Source: Methylopila turkensis (GTDB lineage Bacteria; Pseudomonadota; Alphaproteobacteria; Rhizobiales; Methylopilaceae). From it: a stretch of 64,000 bases of DNA. This document shows positions 1 to 8,026 of the stretch, piece by piece. The stretch spans positions 987,610 to 1,051,609 of the forward strand of contig NZ_BSFL01000001.1 in the NCBI RefSeq assembly GCF_027922325.1, written 5' to 3'. The position numbers were made by a program, and so were the translations under genes. Position 1 is the stretch's first letter, and every line of letters begins with the position of its first letter. The notes below the pieces were generated by a model. It searched no databases and had not been told where the DNA came from. It was given only the letters and a program-made list of their open reading frames with translations.

Positions 1-894
1 AGTCTGGGTGTAGGTCAGCATCCAGGCGAAGGCCGAGGACGCGGCGATGATCAGCAGGATCGCGGCGCTCATGAAGGCGGTGCGCGCGATGAGCTGCGGC
101 AGCATCGACCAGCTGATGGTGCGATAGATCACCATGCCGCAGAACAGCGCGTAGAACACCGCGATCACGGAGGCTTCGGTCGGCGTGAACGCCCCGGAAT
201 GGACCCCGACCACGATCAGCGTCGGCAGCAGCAGCGCGGGGATCGCGCGCCAAGCCGTGCGCAGGATCTCGTCGAGGCCCGGCGCCTCGCCTTCGCCCCG
301 GAAGTCACGGCGATGGCTCGCCCAGGCATTGTAGCCGATCATGGCCGCCGAGATCATGAGGCCCGGCACGACGCCCGCCATGAAGAGGCGCAGCACCGAG
401 ACGCCCTCGTCGGCGAGCGCATAGAGGATCATGACGATCGACGGCGGGATGATCGGCCCGACGATCGAGGCGGCGGCGGTGAGCGCAGCCGCATAGGCCG
501 GCGGATAGCCGGACTTGCGCATCATCCGGATCAGCAGCGAGCCGGGGCCGGCGGCGTCCGCGAGCGCGGAGCCCGATATGCCGGAGAAGAACGTGATGGT
601 CAGGATGTTGGTGTGCCCGAGGCCGCCGCGCTTGTGTCCGACGAACATCGAGGCGAAGCGCAGCAGCACTTCGGCGAGCGCGCCGCTCGTCATCAGTTCG
701 GCGGCGAGCAGGAAGAACGGGATCGCCATCAGCGGAAAGCTGTCGAGCCCCGAGACCAGCTTCTGCGTGACGGCGATCGGATTGAGGCCGGCGCCGAGCA
801 CCGCGGTCAGGGTCGCCGCGCCCAGCGCGAAGGCGATCGGCACGCCGAGCGCCAGGAACAGGACCAGCCCGCCGAAGAGAACGCCGGCCGTCAT
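1..894 (-). CDS. dctM: TRAP transporter large permease DctM (3' part cut by window edge)
   Basis: Large membrane subunit of a tripartite ATP-independent periplasmic transporter, which moves a substrate (often a dicarboxylate, sugar acid or related organic acid) across the inner membrane by ion gradient. About 298 N-terminal residues are visible of a usual ~425. The translation is strongly hydrophobic and shows DctM hallmarks: an N-terminal helix (MTAGVLFGGLVLFLALGV), SFPLMAIPFFLLAAELM, the FFSGISGSALADAAGPGSL loop and an SIVGPIIPPSIVMILYA helix. Its ATG shares four bases (ATGA) with the dctQ stop, so the two are translationally coupled. The C-terminus, and probably the dctP receptor gene, lie outside the left edge. 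The substrate cannot be read from the permease alone. Confidence 0.93.
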   Translation of the reverse strand, partial: MTAGVLFGGLVLFLALGVPIAFALGAATLTAVLGAGLNPIAVTQKLVSGLDSFPLMAIPFFLLAAELMTSGALAEVLLRFASMFVGHKRGGLGHTNILTITFFSGISGSALADAAGPGSLLIRMMRKSGYPPAYAAALTAAASIVGPIIPPSIVMILYALADEGVSVLRLFMAGVVPGLMISAAMIGYNAWASHRRDFRGEGEAPGLDEILRTAWRAIPALLLPTLIVVGVHSGAFTPTEASVIAVFYALFCGMVIYRTISWSMLPQLIARTAFMSAAILLIIAASSAFAWMLTYTQT

Positions 895-1451
895 GCCGCG
901 GACGCCTCTTCAGGTGCGAGGTCGTCGGACGTCTCGAAGGCGCCGTCGCGCACATACGGCACGAGGATCATGAGGAGATGCCAGACGCTGAGGCCGAAGC
1001 CGATCGGCACGGCCATCGCGACATAGGCGAAGGGGATGTGCAGGACGGGGGTCGTCTGCCGCCAGGAACGCGCGACATAACCGAGGCCGGCCCAGGTCAT
1101 GTAAAGCGCGAAGCCCGCCACGATCGCGACCACCACGACCCGCAGGACGCGCGCGGCCATGGGCGGCACCGCGACATGCAGGTTGTCGACCGCCACATGT
1201 CCGCCGAGCCGCAACACCGGCCCGACGCCGATCAGGCAGAGCCAGATCATTAAGTAGCGGCTCAGCTCCTCGGCCCATAGGATGGCGTCGTCGGTAAGGT
1301 AGCGCAGCGAGACGCTGACGAAGACCATGACGGCCATGGCGGCGAGCGCCGCGATCATGCAGGCGCGGTTGACGCCGAGCACCGCCCGGTCGACCGCGCG
1401 CACCGCCGAGAGAACCAGGTTCGTCTCGCCGCTGCTGGCCACCGCGGTCAC
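891..1451 (-). CDS. dctQ: TRAP transporter small permease DctQ
   Basis: Small membrane subunit that pairs with DctM. The frame is open back to 1706, but upstream residues look like translated leader and would run across an operator. The first plausible start is the GTG at 1451, giving 186 residues, a normal DctQ length. Four hydrophobic segments follow, with the family pattern around VFVSVSLRYL and AEELSRYLMIWLCLIG, then GGHVAVDNL. It overlaps dctM by 4 bp. Expression is probably controlled by the divergent GntR regulator through the palindrome about 60 bp upstream of this start. The start codon is the least certain part. Confidence 0.88.
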   Translation of the reverse strand: MTAVASSGETNLVLSAVRAVDRAVLGVNRACMIAALAAMAVMVFVSVSLRYLTDDAILWAEELSRYLMIWLCLIGVGPVLRLGGHVAVDNLHVAVPPMAARVLRVVVVAIVAGFALYMTWAGLGYVARSWRQTTPVLHIPFAYVAMAVPIGFGLSVWHLLMILVPYVRDGAFETSDDLAPEEASAA

Positions 1452-1510
1452 GACGCGCCGACGGGGCGGCGCATGAACGAGCTGGAATGGGTCATGTGAG
1501 AGGTCCGAGG

Positions 1511-1530
1511 TCTGATTGTCGACAATCAGA
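1511..1530. promoter_or_regulatory. GntR/FCD-type operator, dctQM side
   Basis: Perfect 20-bp palindrome tctgattgtcgacaatcaga. Its core TTGTCGACAA fits the TNGT-n-ACNA pattern known for FadR/FCD-type GntR proteins. It sits about 60 bp upstream of the proposed dctQ start, and the same 14-bp core recurs at 1671 near the gntR start. Target assignment to the adjacent GntR regulator is inference from position and motif class. Confidence 0.75.
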
Positions 1531-1670
1531 CAATTGCCTGCGGACCGCTGGGTCAAGCCTAAAAGGCGGGCGGGGCTGACTATGGAAGCGCCAAAGCCTC
1601 TGATATCGGGGTTCTTTGTATGGTAGGCAGGGCGTGCTCCGTTCGCATAAAGGCGGCGGTAAATCATCTT

Positions 1671-1684
1671 GATTGTCGACAATC
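1671..1684. promoter_or_regulatory. GntR/FCD-type operator, regulator side
   Basis: Perfect 14-bp palindrome gattgtcgacaatc, identical to the core of the 1511 site, about 60 bp upstream of the gntR ATG. It is nested in a larger inverted repeat: atcatctt at 1663-1670 and aagatgat at 1688-1695. Probably mediates autoregulation. Confidence 0.75.
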
Positions 1685-1745
1685 GAAAAGATGATGTTGT
1701 ACCCATGGCGTCGGGTGCAGGCGGCTTCGATGCAAGGACGGCGGC

Positions 1746-2462
1746 ATGACGGGACTGAGCGCTCTTAAGGCGCCGAAAAAGGTGAGCCTCGATCGCGCCG
1801 CGGCTGAAAGCCTGCGCGGCGCGATCGTGAGCGGCGCGCTCGAGCAGGGGTCGCGGTTGACCGAGGTCAAGCTCGCCGAGCAGTTCGGCCTCTCCCGCGG
1901 AACGGTGCGCGCGGCGCTTCAGCGCCTCGTGACCGAAGGGCTCGTGGTGCAGCGGCCCTACAGCGGCTGGGACGTCGCGGCGCTGAGCGCCGAGGACGCC
2001 GAGGAGCTGTCGGCGCTGCGTTCAAGCCTCGAAGCGCTAGCGGCGCGGCTCGGCGCGGAACGGATCGACGCCGCCGGCGGGCGCGCCATCGAGGCGGCGT
2101 TCGAGGCGCTGCGGGTCGCGGCCGAGAACGGGCGCGTCGACGAACTGGTCGACGCCGATATGGGGCTTCACCGCACGCTGGTCGCGCTCTCGGGCAATCG
2201 CCGGCTCGGCGAGCATTACGACATGATCGCCAATCAGGTCCGGCTTTACATCGCCTCTTCGACTGTCGTGGTGAAGAACGCCCCGACCGTGGTCGAGCGT
2301 CACTTCGACCTGATCGACCCGGTTCTCAGGGGCGACGTCGCAGGCGCCGAGATTGCGGCCAAGGCTCATAGCATGCGGAGCGGCGCCGAGATCGTGGCCT
2401 ATCTGCGCGAGAAAGGTCGGGAGAAAACGGAAAGCCTCCTGGAAATCCGCACGCCGCTGTGA
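1746..2462 (+). CDS. GntR-family (FCD domain) transcriptional regulator
   Basis: 238 residues. An N-terminal winged HTH (about 15-80; LAEQFGLSRGTVRAALQRL) is followed by an all-helical FCD ligand domain (about 90-225), with the metal/ligand residues expected of the family: D around ELVDADMGLHRTLV, then HFDLIDPVLRGD and the AKAHSMRS histidine. Such proteins repress uptake and catabolic genes until a carboxylic-acid ligand binds. It is divergent from dctQM and has two identical palindromes in the shared upstream region, so it very likely controls the TRAP transporter and itself. Confidence 0.92.
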   Translation: MTGLSALKAPKKVSLDRAAAESLRGAIVSGALEQGSRLTEVKLAEQFGLSRGTVRAALQRLVTEGLVVQRPYSGWDVAALSAEDAEELSALRSSLEALAARLGAERIDAAGGRAIEAAFEALRVAAENGRVDELVDADMGLHRTLVALSGNRRLGEHYDMIANQVRLYIASSTVVVKNAPTVVERHFDLIDPVLRGDVAGAEIAAKAHSMRSGAEIVAYLREKGREKTESLLEIRTPL

Positions 2463-2932
2463 GGTTTACCGCCCCGACAGGTCATTCAGTTTCGGGCACG
2501 TTCGCGACCAAGCAGGGCGTGAGCATGCATCTGTGGCAGTGGTCAGATGGTCGGGCGGGTTCGCCGTCCATGAAAGACGCGGCTCAGTGGATCGAGTCGG
2601 CGCGATCCTAGGCCAGGCAAGCGATGAGGTGGGCGACCTCCTGTGGCCCGGGGTCCCGCTAGTATCAATTTTCCCTTAGCCTCTGTTTCTCCAGCGGTGG
2701 ACCCGACCGGAGCGTTCAAGGCGTTTGTCGACTTCGCAAGTGGCCGTCGTGGACCCAGTGGTGGCGCAGGGGCGGACCAGGCGGAGCTCGCGCCAGTTCC
2801 GGACACTGGCTCCGTTCCAGCAACCAGACGTTGATGGACCAAGACCCCGCCATCGCAAGCGATCGCGGGTGGGAACGACCGTTAGCTAACAGAAGTCCGG
2901 GGCGAAAATGGTGGCCCATCCTACAGGCTAGC
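2463..2932. other. Intergenic, no supported gene
   Basis: About 470 bases between the GntR gene and the convergent end of a LysR gene. Short open frames exist on both strands (for example minus 2543-2842), but none has a recognisable domain or a convincing ribosome binding site, and composition is irregular. It may hold decayed coding sequence; nothing can be named. Confidence 0.5.
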
Positions 2933-3859
2933 TCACTCGATAGAGGGAACGATCCTATCGGCCTGCGCCCGCTGGATCACGCATTCCTGAGCAAGGAAAT
3001 CCAAAAGCGCTCGGACCGATGGGAGCAATCCGCGACGCGAGGGAAACACGGCGTGGACGATTCCCGGTTTCGGTCTCCAGCTGGGAAGAACATGCGTAAG
3101 TCGGCCGGCGCGGACATCATCCCAGACGAAGATGGTCGGCAGTTGTACGACGCCAGCGCCTGCCATCGCGGCGTTGCGGAGGACCGACATGTCATCCGTG
3201 ACCAGGCGGGGCGCATGAGGAATGGTCGTCACCTCGCCATTGGCCCGATGTAACTCCCAGGCATGCTCGCGATATGGCCGGGCCTGGTCGAGGCTCGGCA
3301 GATTGTGCAGGTCGCCGGGCGAGATCTCTGCGTCGCCGATCAGGGACCGCGCCGCCACCAGACACTGCCGACTCTCATCGAGCCACCGCATCACCAGGTC
3401 CGTCGATTCCAACGGCGGAAAGCGCACGCGGATCGCCAGATCGAACCCCTCCGCAATGACGTCGACACGGCGGTTCGTACTCTCCAGCTGCACCTGAACG
3501 GCGGGATTTCGCATCATGAAGCGCGCGATTAGGTCGCCGAACTGGAAAGACAGGAGTCCTGTCGGGCAGCTCATTCGAACCACGCCCCGCGGCTCCGCCC
3601 GCGCTTCGGCGACGACCTGCTCGGCTGCTTCTGCTTCGACCAGCATCGCAACGCAGCGCTCATAGAAGTCGCGGCCGACTTCCGTCACCGAAAAGCGGCG
3701 CGAAGATCGGTTCAGGAGGCGAACGCCGAGACGCTCCTCGAGCGCCAGAACACGGCGGCTGAGCTTCGACTTCTGAACGCCTAGCGCGCGACCCGCCGGC
3801 GAGAAACCGCCGTGATCGACGACGGCTGCGAAATACTGGAAGTCGTTGAGATCGAGCAT
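2933..3859 (-). CDS. LysR-family transcriptional regulator
   Basis: 308 residues. N-terminal LysR HTH (about 1-60; DFQYFAAVVDHGGFSPAGRALG, then SKLSRRVLALEERLG) and a periplasmic-binding-like effector domain (about 90-295). The C-terminal domain (GVVRMSCPTGL, LAIRVRFPPLESTDLV, LVTDDMSVLRNAAMAGAGV) is of the CrgA-like subgroup common next to SDR and quinone-type reductases. It is divergent from a SnoaL-like gene and an SDR gene with about 270 bp between starts, the usual arrangement for a LysR protein controlling its neighbours. The inducer is unknown. Confidence 0.93.
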   Translation of the reverse strand: MLDLNDFQYFAAVVDHGGFSPAGRALGVQKSKLSRRVLALEERLGVRLLNRSSRRFSVTEVGRDFYERCVAMLVEAEAAEQVVAEARAEPRGVVRMSCPTGLLSFQFGDLIARFMMRNPAVQVQLESTNRRVDVIAEGFDLAIRVRFPPLESTDLVMRWLDESRQCLVAARSLIGDAEISPGDLHNLPSLDQARPYREHAWELHRANGEVTTIPHAPRLVTDDMSVLRNAAMAGAGVVQLPTIFVWDDVRAGRLTHVLPSWRPKPGIVHAVFPSRRGLLPSVRALLDFLAQECVIQRAQADRIVPSIE

Positions 3860-4131
3860 CGTTCTTCAAATAGGACGCTGCGTCACGTCGACCAATCTTT
3901 TCAGGCGATCGTTGCATCGCCACATTTCACCGAGCAGCAAAGCTGGCGTGCAGGTTGTTCCGGCAGGTCGCAGCGCGGCGCGGCTGCGGCTGGCATGACA
4001 GCCTAGACGGCAGGTCCGGCAAGCGTATGCACCTGCCTGTCGGCGCACCGGATTTCTCAGTCGGCCGTCGCATGCTGGCGTCCTGCTTTCACGACGCGGC
4101 AAGCTCCAATAGCCGAGAGGACGAATTCCCT

Positions 4132-4635
4132 ATGGCCATTCCCAAATCCGACGATCTTTCGGCAGCATCACTGGCTGTGGTGCTGGATTTTCTGTCGAAC
4201 ACCGCGCCCGACAAGGTGGAGGCCGCCGCCCACCGCCTCGTCGCTCCGGACGCCGTCTACGTCTCGTTGAATTTCGACAATCCGGAACTGAAGAAGATCG
4301 AGCCGTGGGCCGGCACCGCTACGGGGCCGTCGGCCTACAGCAGCACTTTCCTGCGGGTCGCCAGTTATTGGCACGTCGAAGACTTTTCGGTCACCGACAA
4401 GATCGCCTCCGGCGAGGATGTCGCCATCTTCGGCAAGTTCACTTACCGCTCTGTCGAGGTTGGTCACGTCTTCACGTCGCCATTCGCCATCCTTGCCAAA
4501 GTCCGCGAAGGCAAAATGGTCTACTTTCAGTTTATGGAAGACACCTATGCGTCCGCGAGTTCTTTTCGCCAAAGTGGGTCGTGGACGGTGAAAACAACTC
4601 GAGATACGCCGGCGTTTGACGTTGGGGCCACGTAG
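4132..4635 (+). CDS. SnoaL/NTF2-like fold protein
   Basis: 167 residues from the ATG at 4132, which has a purine-rich GAGAGG about 11 bases upstream; the frame is open further back to 3955 but that part reads like leader. The pattern (helical start with LDFLSNTAPDKVEAAAHRLVAPDAVYVSLNF, later a strand run HVFTSPFAILAKVREGKMVYFQFMEDT) is that of SnoaL-like/NTF2-like alpha+beta barrels, often small-molecule cyclases, isomerases or stress proteins. It precedes an SDR by 52 bp on the same strand and faces a LysR regulator. The exact reaction cannot be told. Confidence 0.75.
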   Translation: MAIPKSDDLSAASLAVVLDFLSNTAPDKVEAAAHRLVAPDAVYVSLNFDNPELKKIEPWAGTATGPSAYSSTFLRVASYWHVEDFSVTDKIASGEDVAIFGKFTYRSVEVGHVFTSPFAILAKVREGKMVYFQFMEDTYASASSFRQSGSWTVKTTRDTPAFDVGAT

Positions 4636-4687
4636 CGCTGCGCATCGGTCAACACTCTGCATTTGACAAGTACTTACGGGCTATTCC

Positions 4688-5428
4688 ATGATAGATTTAA
4701 AGGGAAAACGTGCACTTGTGACCGGAGGATCGCGCGGGATCGGCGCCGCCATTGCTTTGGCACTGGCTGAAAATGGCGCTGATGTCGCGTTCACCTATCA
4801 GCGTTCGACCGATCGAGCGGAACAGACTGCCCAACTTATCGAAAAAACCGGGCGCCGAACCTTCGCCATCCAGGCAGACAGCGCGGACCCGGACGCGATA
4901 GCACATTCGGTGAGCGTCGCCGTCTCGTCGCTGGGCGGCCTCGACATACTCGTCAACAGCGCCGCCATCGGTCACTCTGGAACCATCGCCGAAATCGCGC
5001 TTGAGGACTTCCAGGCCTTGATGGACGTCAATGTGCGAGCGCCGGTGCTGTTCGCCAAAGCGGCCATTCCCCATCTTGGCGCAGGAGCGCGCATCGTCAC
5101 GATCGGCTCGGCGCTCGGCGAGCGGGTTCCTTTTCCGGGCATAACAGCCTACGCGATGTCCAAGGCGGCGCTGACCTCCTTCACCCGCGGCCTGTCACGC
5201 GAGCTCGGCCCCAAGGGCGTCACCGTCAATCTTGTGCAGCCTGGCGCGACCGACACGGAGGCGAACCCAGCAAACGGCCCCGCCGCCGACTTCCAAAGAA
5301 GCCTCACCTCCCTAGGGCGTTATGGCGAGCCGCGCGAAGTTGCGAACGCGGTGGTCTTTCTGGCCAGTCCGGCTGCAAGCATCATCACCGGCGCCGTTGT
5401 GACCGCCGACGGCGGCGCCCTTGCCTAG
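4688..5428 (+). CDS. SDR-family NAD(P)-dependent oxidoreductase
   Basis: 246 residues, classical short-chain dehydrogenase/reductase length. Cofactor motif TGGSRGIG at 12-19, NNAG-equivalent LVNSAAI around 88-94, catalytic S141, Y155 and K159 (ITAYAMSK), and a FabG-like C-terminus (AVVFLASPAASIITGAVVTADGG). Reduces or oxidises a carbonyl/alcohol with NADPH or NADH. Follows the SnoaL-like gene and is probably co-transcribed under the divergent LysR protein. The physiological substrate is unknown. Confidence 0.93.
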   Translation: MIDLKGKRALVTGGSRGIGAAIALALAENGADVAFTYQRSTDRAEQTAQLIEKTGRRTFAIQADSADPDAIAHSVSVAVSSLGGLDILVNSAAIGHSGTIAEIALEDFQALMDVNVRAPVLFAKAAIPHLGAGARIVTIGSALGERVPFPGITAYAMSKAALTSFTRGLSRELGPKGVTVNLVQPGATDTEANPANGPAADFQRSLTSLGRYGEPREVANAVVFLASPAASIITGAVVTADGGALA

Positions 5429-6369
5429 TCCTGTCGCCGGCTTCGTTGAGCGTCCCGGCGCCAACCCAGGAACCAGCCCGAGCGGATCGCGCTTGGGCAT
5501 GCGATCGATCCAGGCGGCGACACGTCTGCGTGGCACGACAGTGTCCTCAATCGCCAAACGCTCTTCGGCCGGATTCGGCGCTTCCCGTCGGACAATTGGG
5601 GCTAGCAAGATGGCGACCGCTGCAGCAGATCAAGCGTGTCTTGCAGGCTCTCTCGTCTCGTGCGTCGCCCTGCCCTTCTCGCTCGCCAACAATTTTTATG
5701 ACGACTTAGACTAGCGATCGGGAACGACATCAAGTTCAATTGCTGGGGTCGCGTCGACCGGAGTAAGATTTCAGCAGTCTGGATATCACCAAACGCTATC
5801 CGCATTCTTCGAGGTGCGGCTGCCCGGCCTGCTTTCGCGCCGCCTCTCGACGGCCGTGGCGCAGCTCGCGCCAATCTGACGACGGCCACGACGCACATGA
5901 TCGCTTTGCCGCAAGCGCGCTTGCCGACTTGCTAGCAAGCTGACTTGCGGCCTTGCGATCAACGCCGCCGTTCGATGGATCCCGGACGGCTTTCGGAGCG
6001 GGCAGGACATGCCCCCGAGCCGCCGCCATGGCCGCCTCGTCCGGCGGGGCCACACGGGGCCACTTGACGGGTCCACACGGCGGGGCCACACTGAACTTGG
6101 TCGACCTTAGAGACCCAAGGGTTTCAGGCCTGCCGAAACGGTCTGGGCATCCAGGTCCCCCAGCCAATCTTCCGAACCATCTCCCGTTTGCTGAACAAGC
6201 GTAGCGCCAGAGCGATCGCCGCTGTCCGCGACGCCGGCCGTCCTCGCGGACGACAGCCCCGCGGCTCGCGGGAAGCCTTGCGAAAGCGTGAACGCGCGCC
6301 GCCTCGACGTCACGGCTATTTCCCCTAAATCTTCGTTTGACGCCATATATTTCGGAGGATATGACGCCG
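5429..6369. other. Long gene-poor segment, possible mobile-element debris
   Basis: About 940 bases with no open frame that looks like a real gene on either strand. Codon structure is poor and short frames are broken by stops. It contains a 14-bp direct repeat (cggcggggccacac at 6042-6055 and 6078-6091) with a related ggtccacacgg between the copies, the kind of tandem short repeat seen near ends of some insertion sequences. No transposase remnant could be named. Confidence 0.5.
6042..6091. repeat. 14-bp direct repeat pair
   Basis: Exact direct repeat cggcggggccacac, starts 36 bp apart, with a partial third unit (ggtccacacgg) between. Lies inside a gene-poor segment upstream of a hypothetical gene. 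Could be terminal repeats of a lost insertion sequence or a protein-binding array. Confidence 0.55.
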
Positions 6370-6897
6370 ATGTCTCAAGCAACGCGAAGCGAACGCGCCG
6401 TCCTTTCCAAGGACGAAGCGGATCTCGTCGCTCAATCCCACTTCCCGAAAGCTTACGAACTTGGTTTTCAGGAACTCGTTGACCTCAACAAGCGGTTGCG
6501 CGATGCGCAGGATAAGAAACGGACCTTCCACCGCCAGCTGCGCCGGCAGTCCAAGGGGACCGCGGAGGGCCGCGGCGGCAGCTTTCCCGGCGAGGCCAGC
6601 AGGCCGTCGCAGCGCAAGCAGGTGTTTGGCGCGGCGATCAAGCGCCTGAACGGAGAGATTTCGCGTCGGCATCGGCTGAAGGCGCGGGAGGACCTGCAGA
6701 GCGCGGCGCGCAAGGCGCTGCGGCTGAAGCGGCAGGCCGGCGAGGCCCGGCGGCCCGAGGCCGGACCGACCGCCGACGACGGCATGCGCCCGGTCACCAG
6801 CGAACGGCGCAAGACGCGCGTGCATCCCGGCGTGGTGGGCCGCGTCTCCCAGCGCACCAAGGCGGCCCAGGCCCGCAAGGACAACCGCACAGGGTGA
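6370..6897 (+). CDS. Basic, coiled-coil-rich hypothetical protein
   Basis: About 175 residues, rich in Lys, Arg, Gln and Ala, with a predicted helical region (AYELGFQELVDLNKRLRDAQ) and a very basic C-terminus ending in VSQRTKAAQARKD. No enzyme motif is visible; the charge suggests nucleic-acid or ribosome binding, which is inference only. GGAGG at 6354-6358 lies 2 bases before an ATG at 6361 and 11 before the ATG at 6370, so the start is ambiguous; the second is preferred. I believe similar short basic proteins occur in other Hyphomicrobiales but cannot name a family. Confidence 0.65.
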   Translation: MSQATRSERAVLSKDEADLVAQSHFPKAYELGFQELVDLNKRLRDAQDKKRTFHRQLRRQSKGTAEGRGGSFPGEASRPSQRKQVFGAAIKRLNGEISRRHRLKAREDLQSAARKALRLKRQAGEARRPEAGPTADDGMRPVTSERRKTRVHPGVVGRVSQRTKAAQARKDNRTG

Positions 6898-7022
6898 CAG
6901 CGACCTCGCCGGCCTCTCGACCGACGAGGTGCGCACGAAGCTCGCAATTGAGAGGGCGGCGCTGTCCGAGGGCGTAAGCGACGAAGATCGTCACGCTCGC
7001 CCGCACGCTGAAGACTTTCTGA

Positions 7023-7041
7023 GGCCGGCGCGACGCCGGCC
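7023..7041. terminator. Hairpin between convergent genes
   Basis: GGCCGGCG-CGA-CGCCGGCC, a perfect 8-bp stem with a 3-base loop, between the hypothetical gene ending at 6897 and fpr ending at 7057. There is no U-run, so it may be a bidirectional stop aided by Rho or simply a strong structure. Confidence 0.5.
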
Positions 7042-7056
7042 GTCAGGCGCCCGGCG

Positions 7057-7830
7057 TCACTTCTCGGCGAAGGCCTTCTCGATCACGAAGTGGCCGGCCT
7101 CGCCGTGGTTGCCCTCGACATAGCCGAGACCGTCCAGCAACTGCCGGGTGTCGCGGATCATGTCGGGCGAACCGCACAGCATGAAGCGGTCGTTCTCGAT
7201 CGACATTGCGGGCAAGCCGATGTCCTCGAACAGCTTGCCCGAGGTCATCAGGTCGGTGATCCGGCCGCGGTTGCGGAACGGTTCGCGGGTGACGGTCGGG
7301 TAGTAGATCAGCTTCTCGCGGATCAGTTCGCCGATCAGCTCGTCCTTCGGCAGGTCCTCGGTGATCATCTCGCCATAGGCGAGCTCGTTCACATGGCGGC
7401 AGCCGTGGACCAGAACCACCTTGTCGAAGCGCTCATAGGCTTCCGGGTCCTTGATGATCGACAGGAAGGGCGCGAGGCCCGTACCGGTGCCGAGCAGGTA
7501 GAGGTGCTTGCCCGGCAGCAGGTTGTCGATGACGAGCGTGCCCGTCGCCTTGCGGCCGACGAGGATCGGGTCGCCCACTTTGAGGTGCTGCAGCCGCGAG
7601 GTCAGCGGACCGTCCGGCACCTTGATCGAGAAAAACTCGAGCTCGTCGTCGTAGTTCGCCGACACGACGGAGTAGGCGCGCACCAGCGGCTTGCCGTCGA
7701 CCTCGATGCCGATCATCGTGAACTCGCCGTTCCGGAAGCGGAACGACTGGTCGCGGGTGGTGCGGAAGCTGAACAGCGTGTCGGTCCAGTGGCGGACCTC
7801 GGTCACGCGCTCCTCGAGATACTTGCTCAT
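7057..7830 (-). CDS. fpr: Ferredoxin--NADP(+) reductase
   Basis: 257 residues from the ATG at 7830; the open frame extends further upstream but the family starts here. FAD-binding RAYSVVSA motif, then VGRKATGTLVIDNLLPG, the NADP-binding LYLLGTGTGLAPFLS segment, LCGSPDM, and a C-terminal tail FVIEKAFAEK typical of bacterial subclass I/plant-type Fpr. Cytoplasmic flavoenzyme that passes electrons between NADPH and ferredoxin or flavodoxin, used in oxidative-stress and Fe-S metabolism. Monocistronic in appearance, with about 200 bp to the next minus-strand gene downstream of its promoter. Confidence 0.95.
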   Translation of the reverse strand: MSKYLEERVTEVRHWTDTLFSFRTTRDQSFRFRNGEFTMIGIEVDGKPLVRAYSVVSANYDDELEFFSIKVPDGPLTSRLQHLKVGDPILVGRKATGTLVIDNLLPGKHLYLLGTGTGLAPFLSIIKDPEAYERFDKVVLVHGCRHVNELAYGEMITEDLPKDELIGELIREKLIYYPTVTREPFRNRGRITDLMTSGKLFEDIGLPAMSIENDRFMLCGSPDMIRDTRQLLDGLGYVEGNHGEAGHFVIEKAFAEK

Positions 7831-8026
7831 CGTTTCCGTCTCGTTCGCTCGAACGCGCCTTGAGAGCCGGGCGGGTTCAACACCGTTTGCGGACCTGGAA
7901 CGCCGGCCGCAGCCGCGGCCCTGGATCGAGGCGTTCGCCGTCACAGATCAGGTGCGCGGGCTCATTACACAAATGCGATCGAAGCGGAAGATCGCACGGC
8001 GTCGCATCTGCATTGCGCCGAACGAA

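Noticed and set aside
1452..1706. Longer N-terminus for DctQ
   Set aside because: It would run through both operator palindromes, and the translation has no DctQ similarity before about residue 85.
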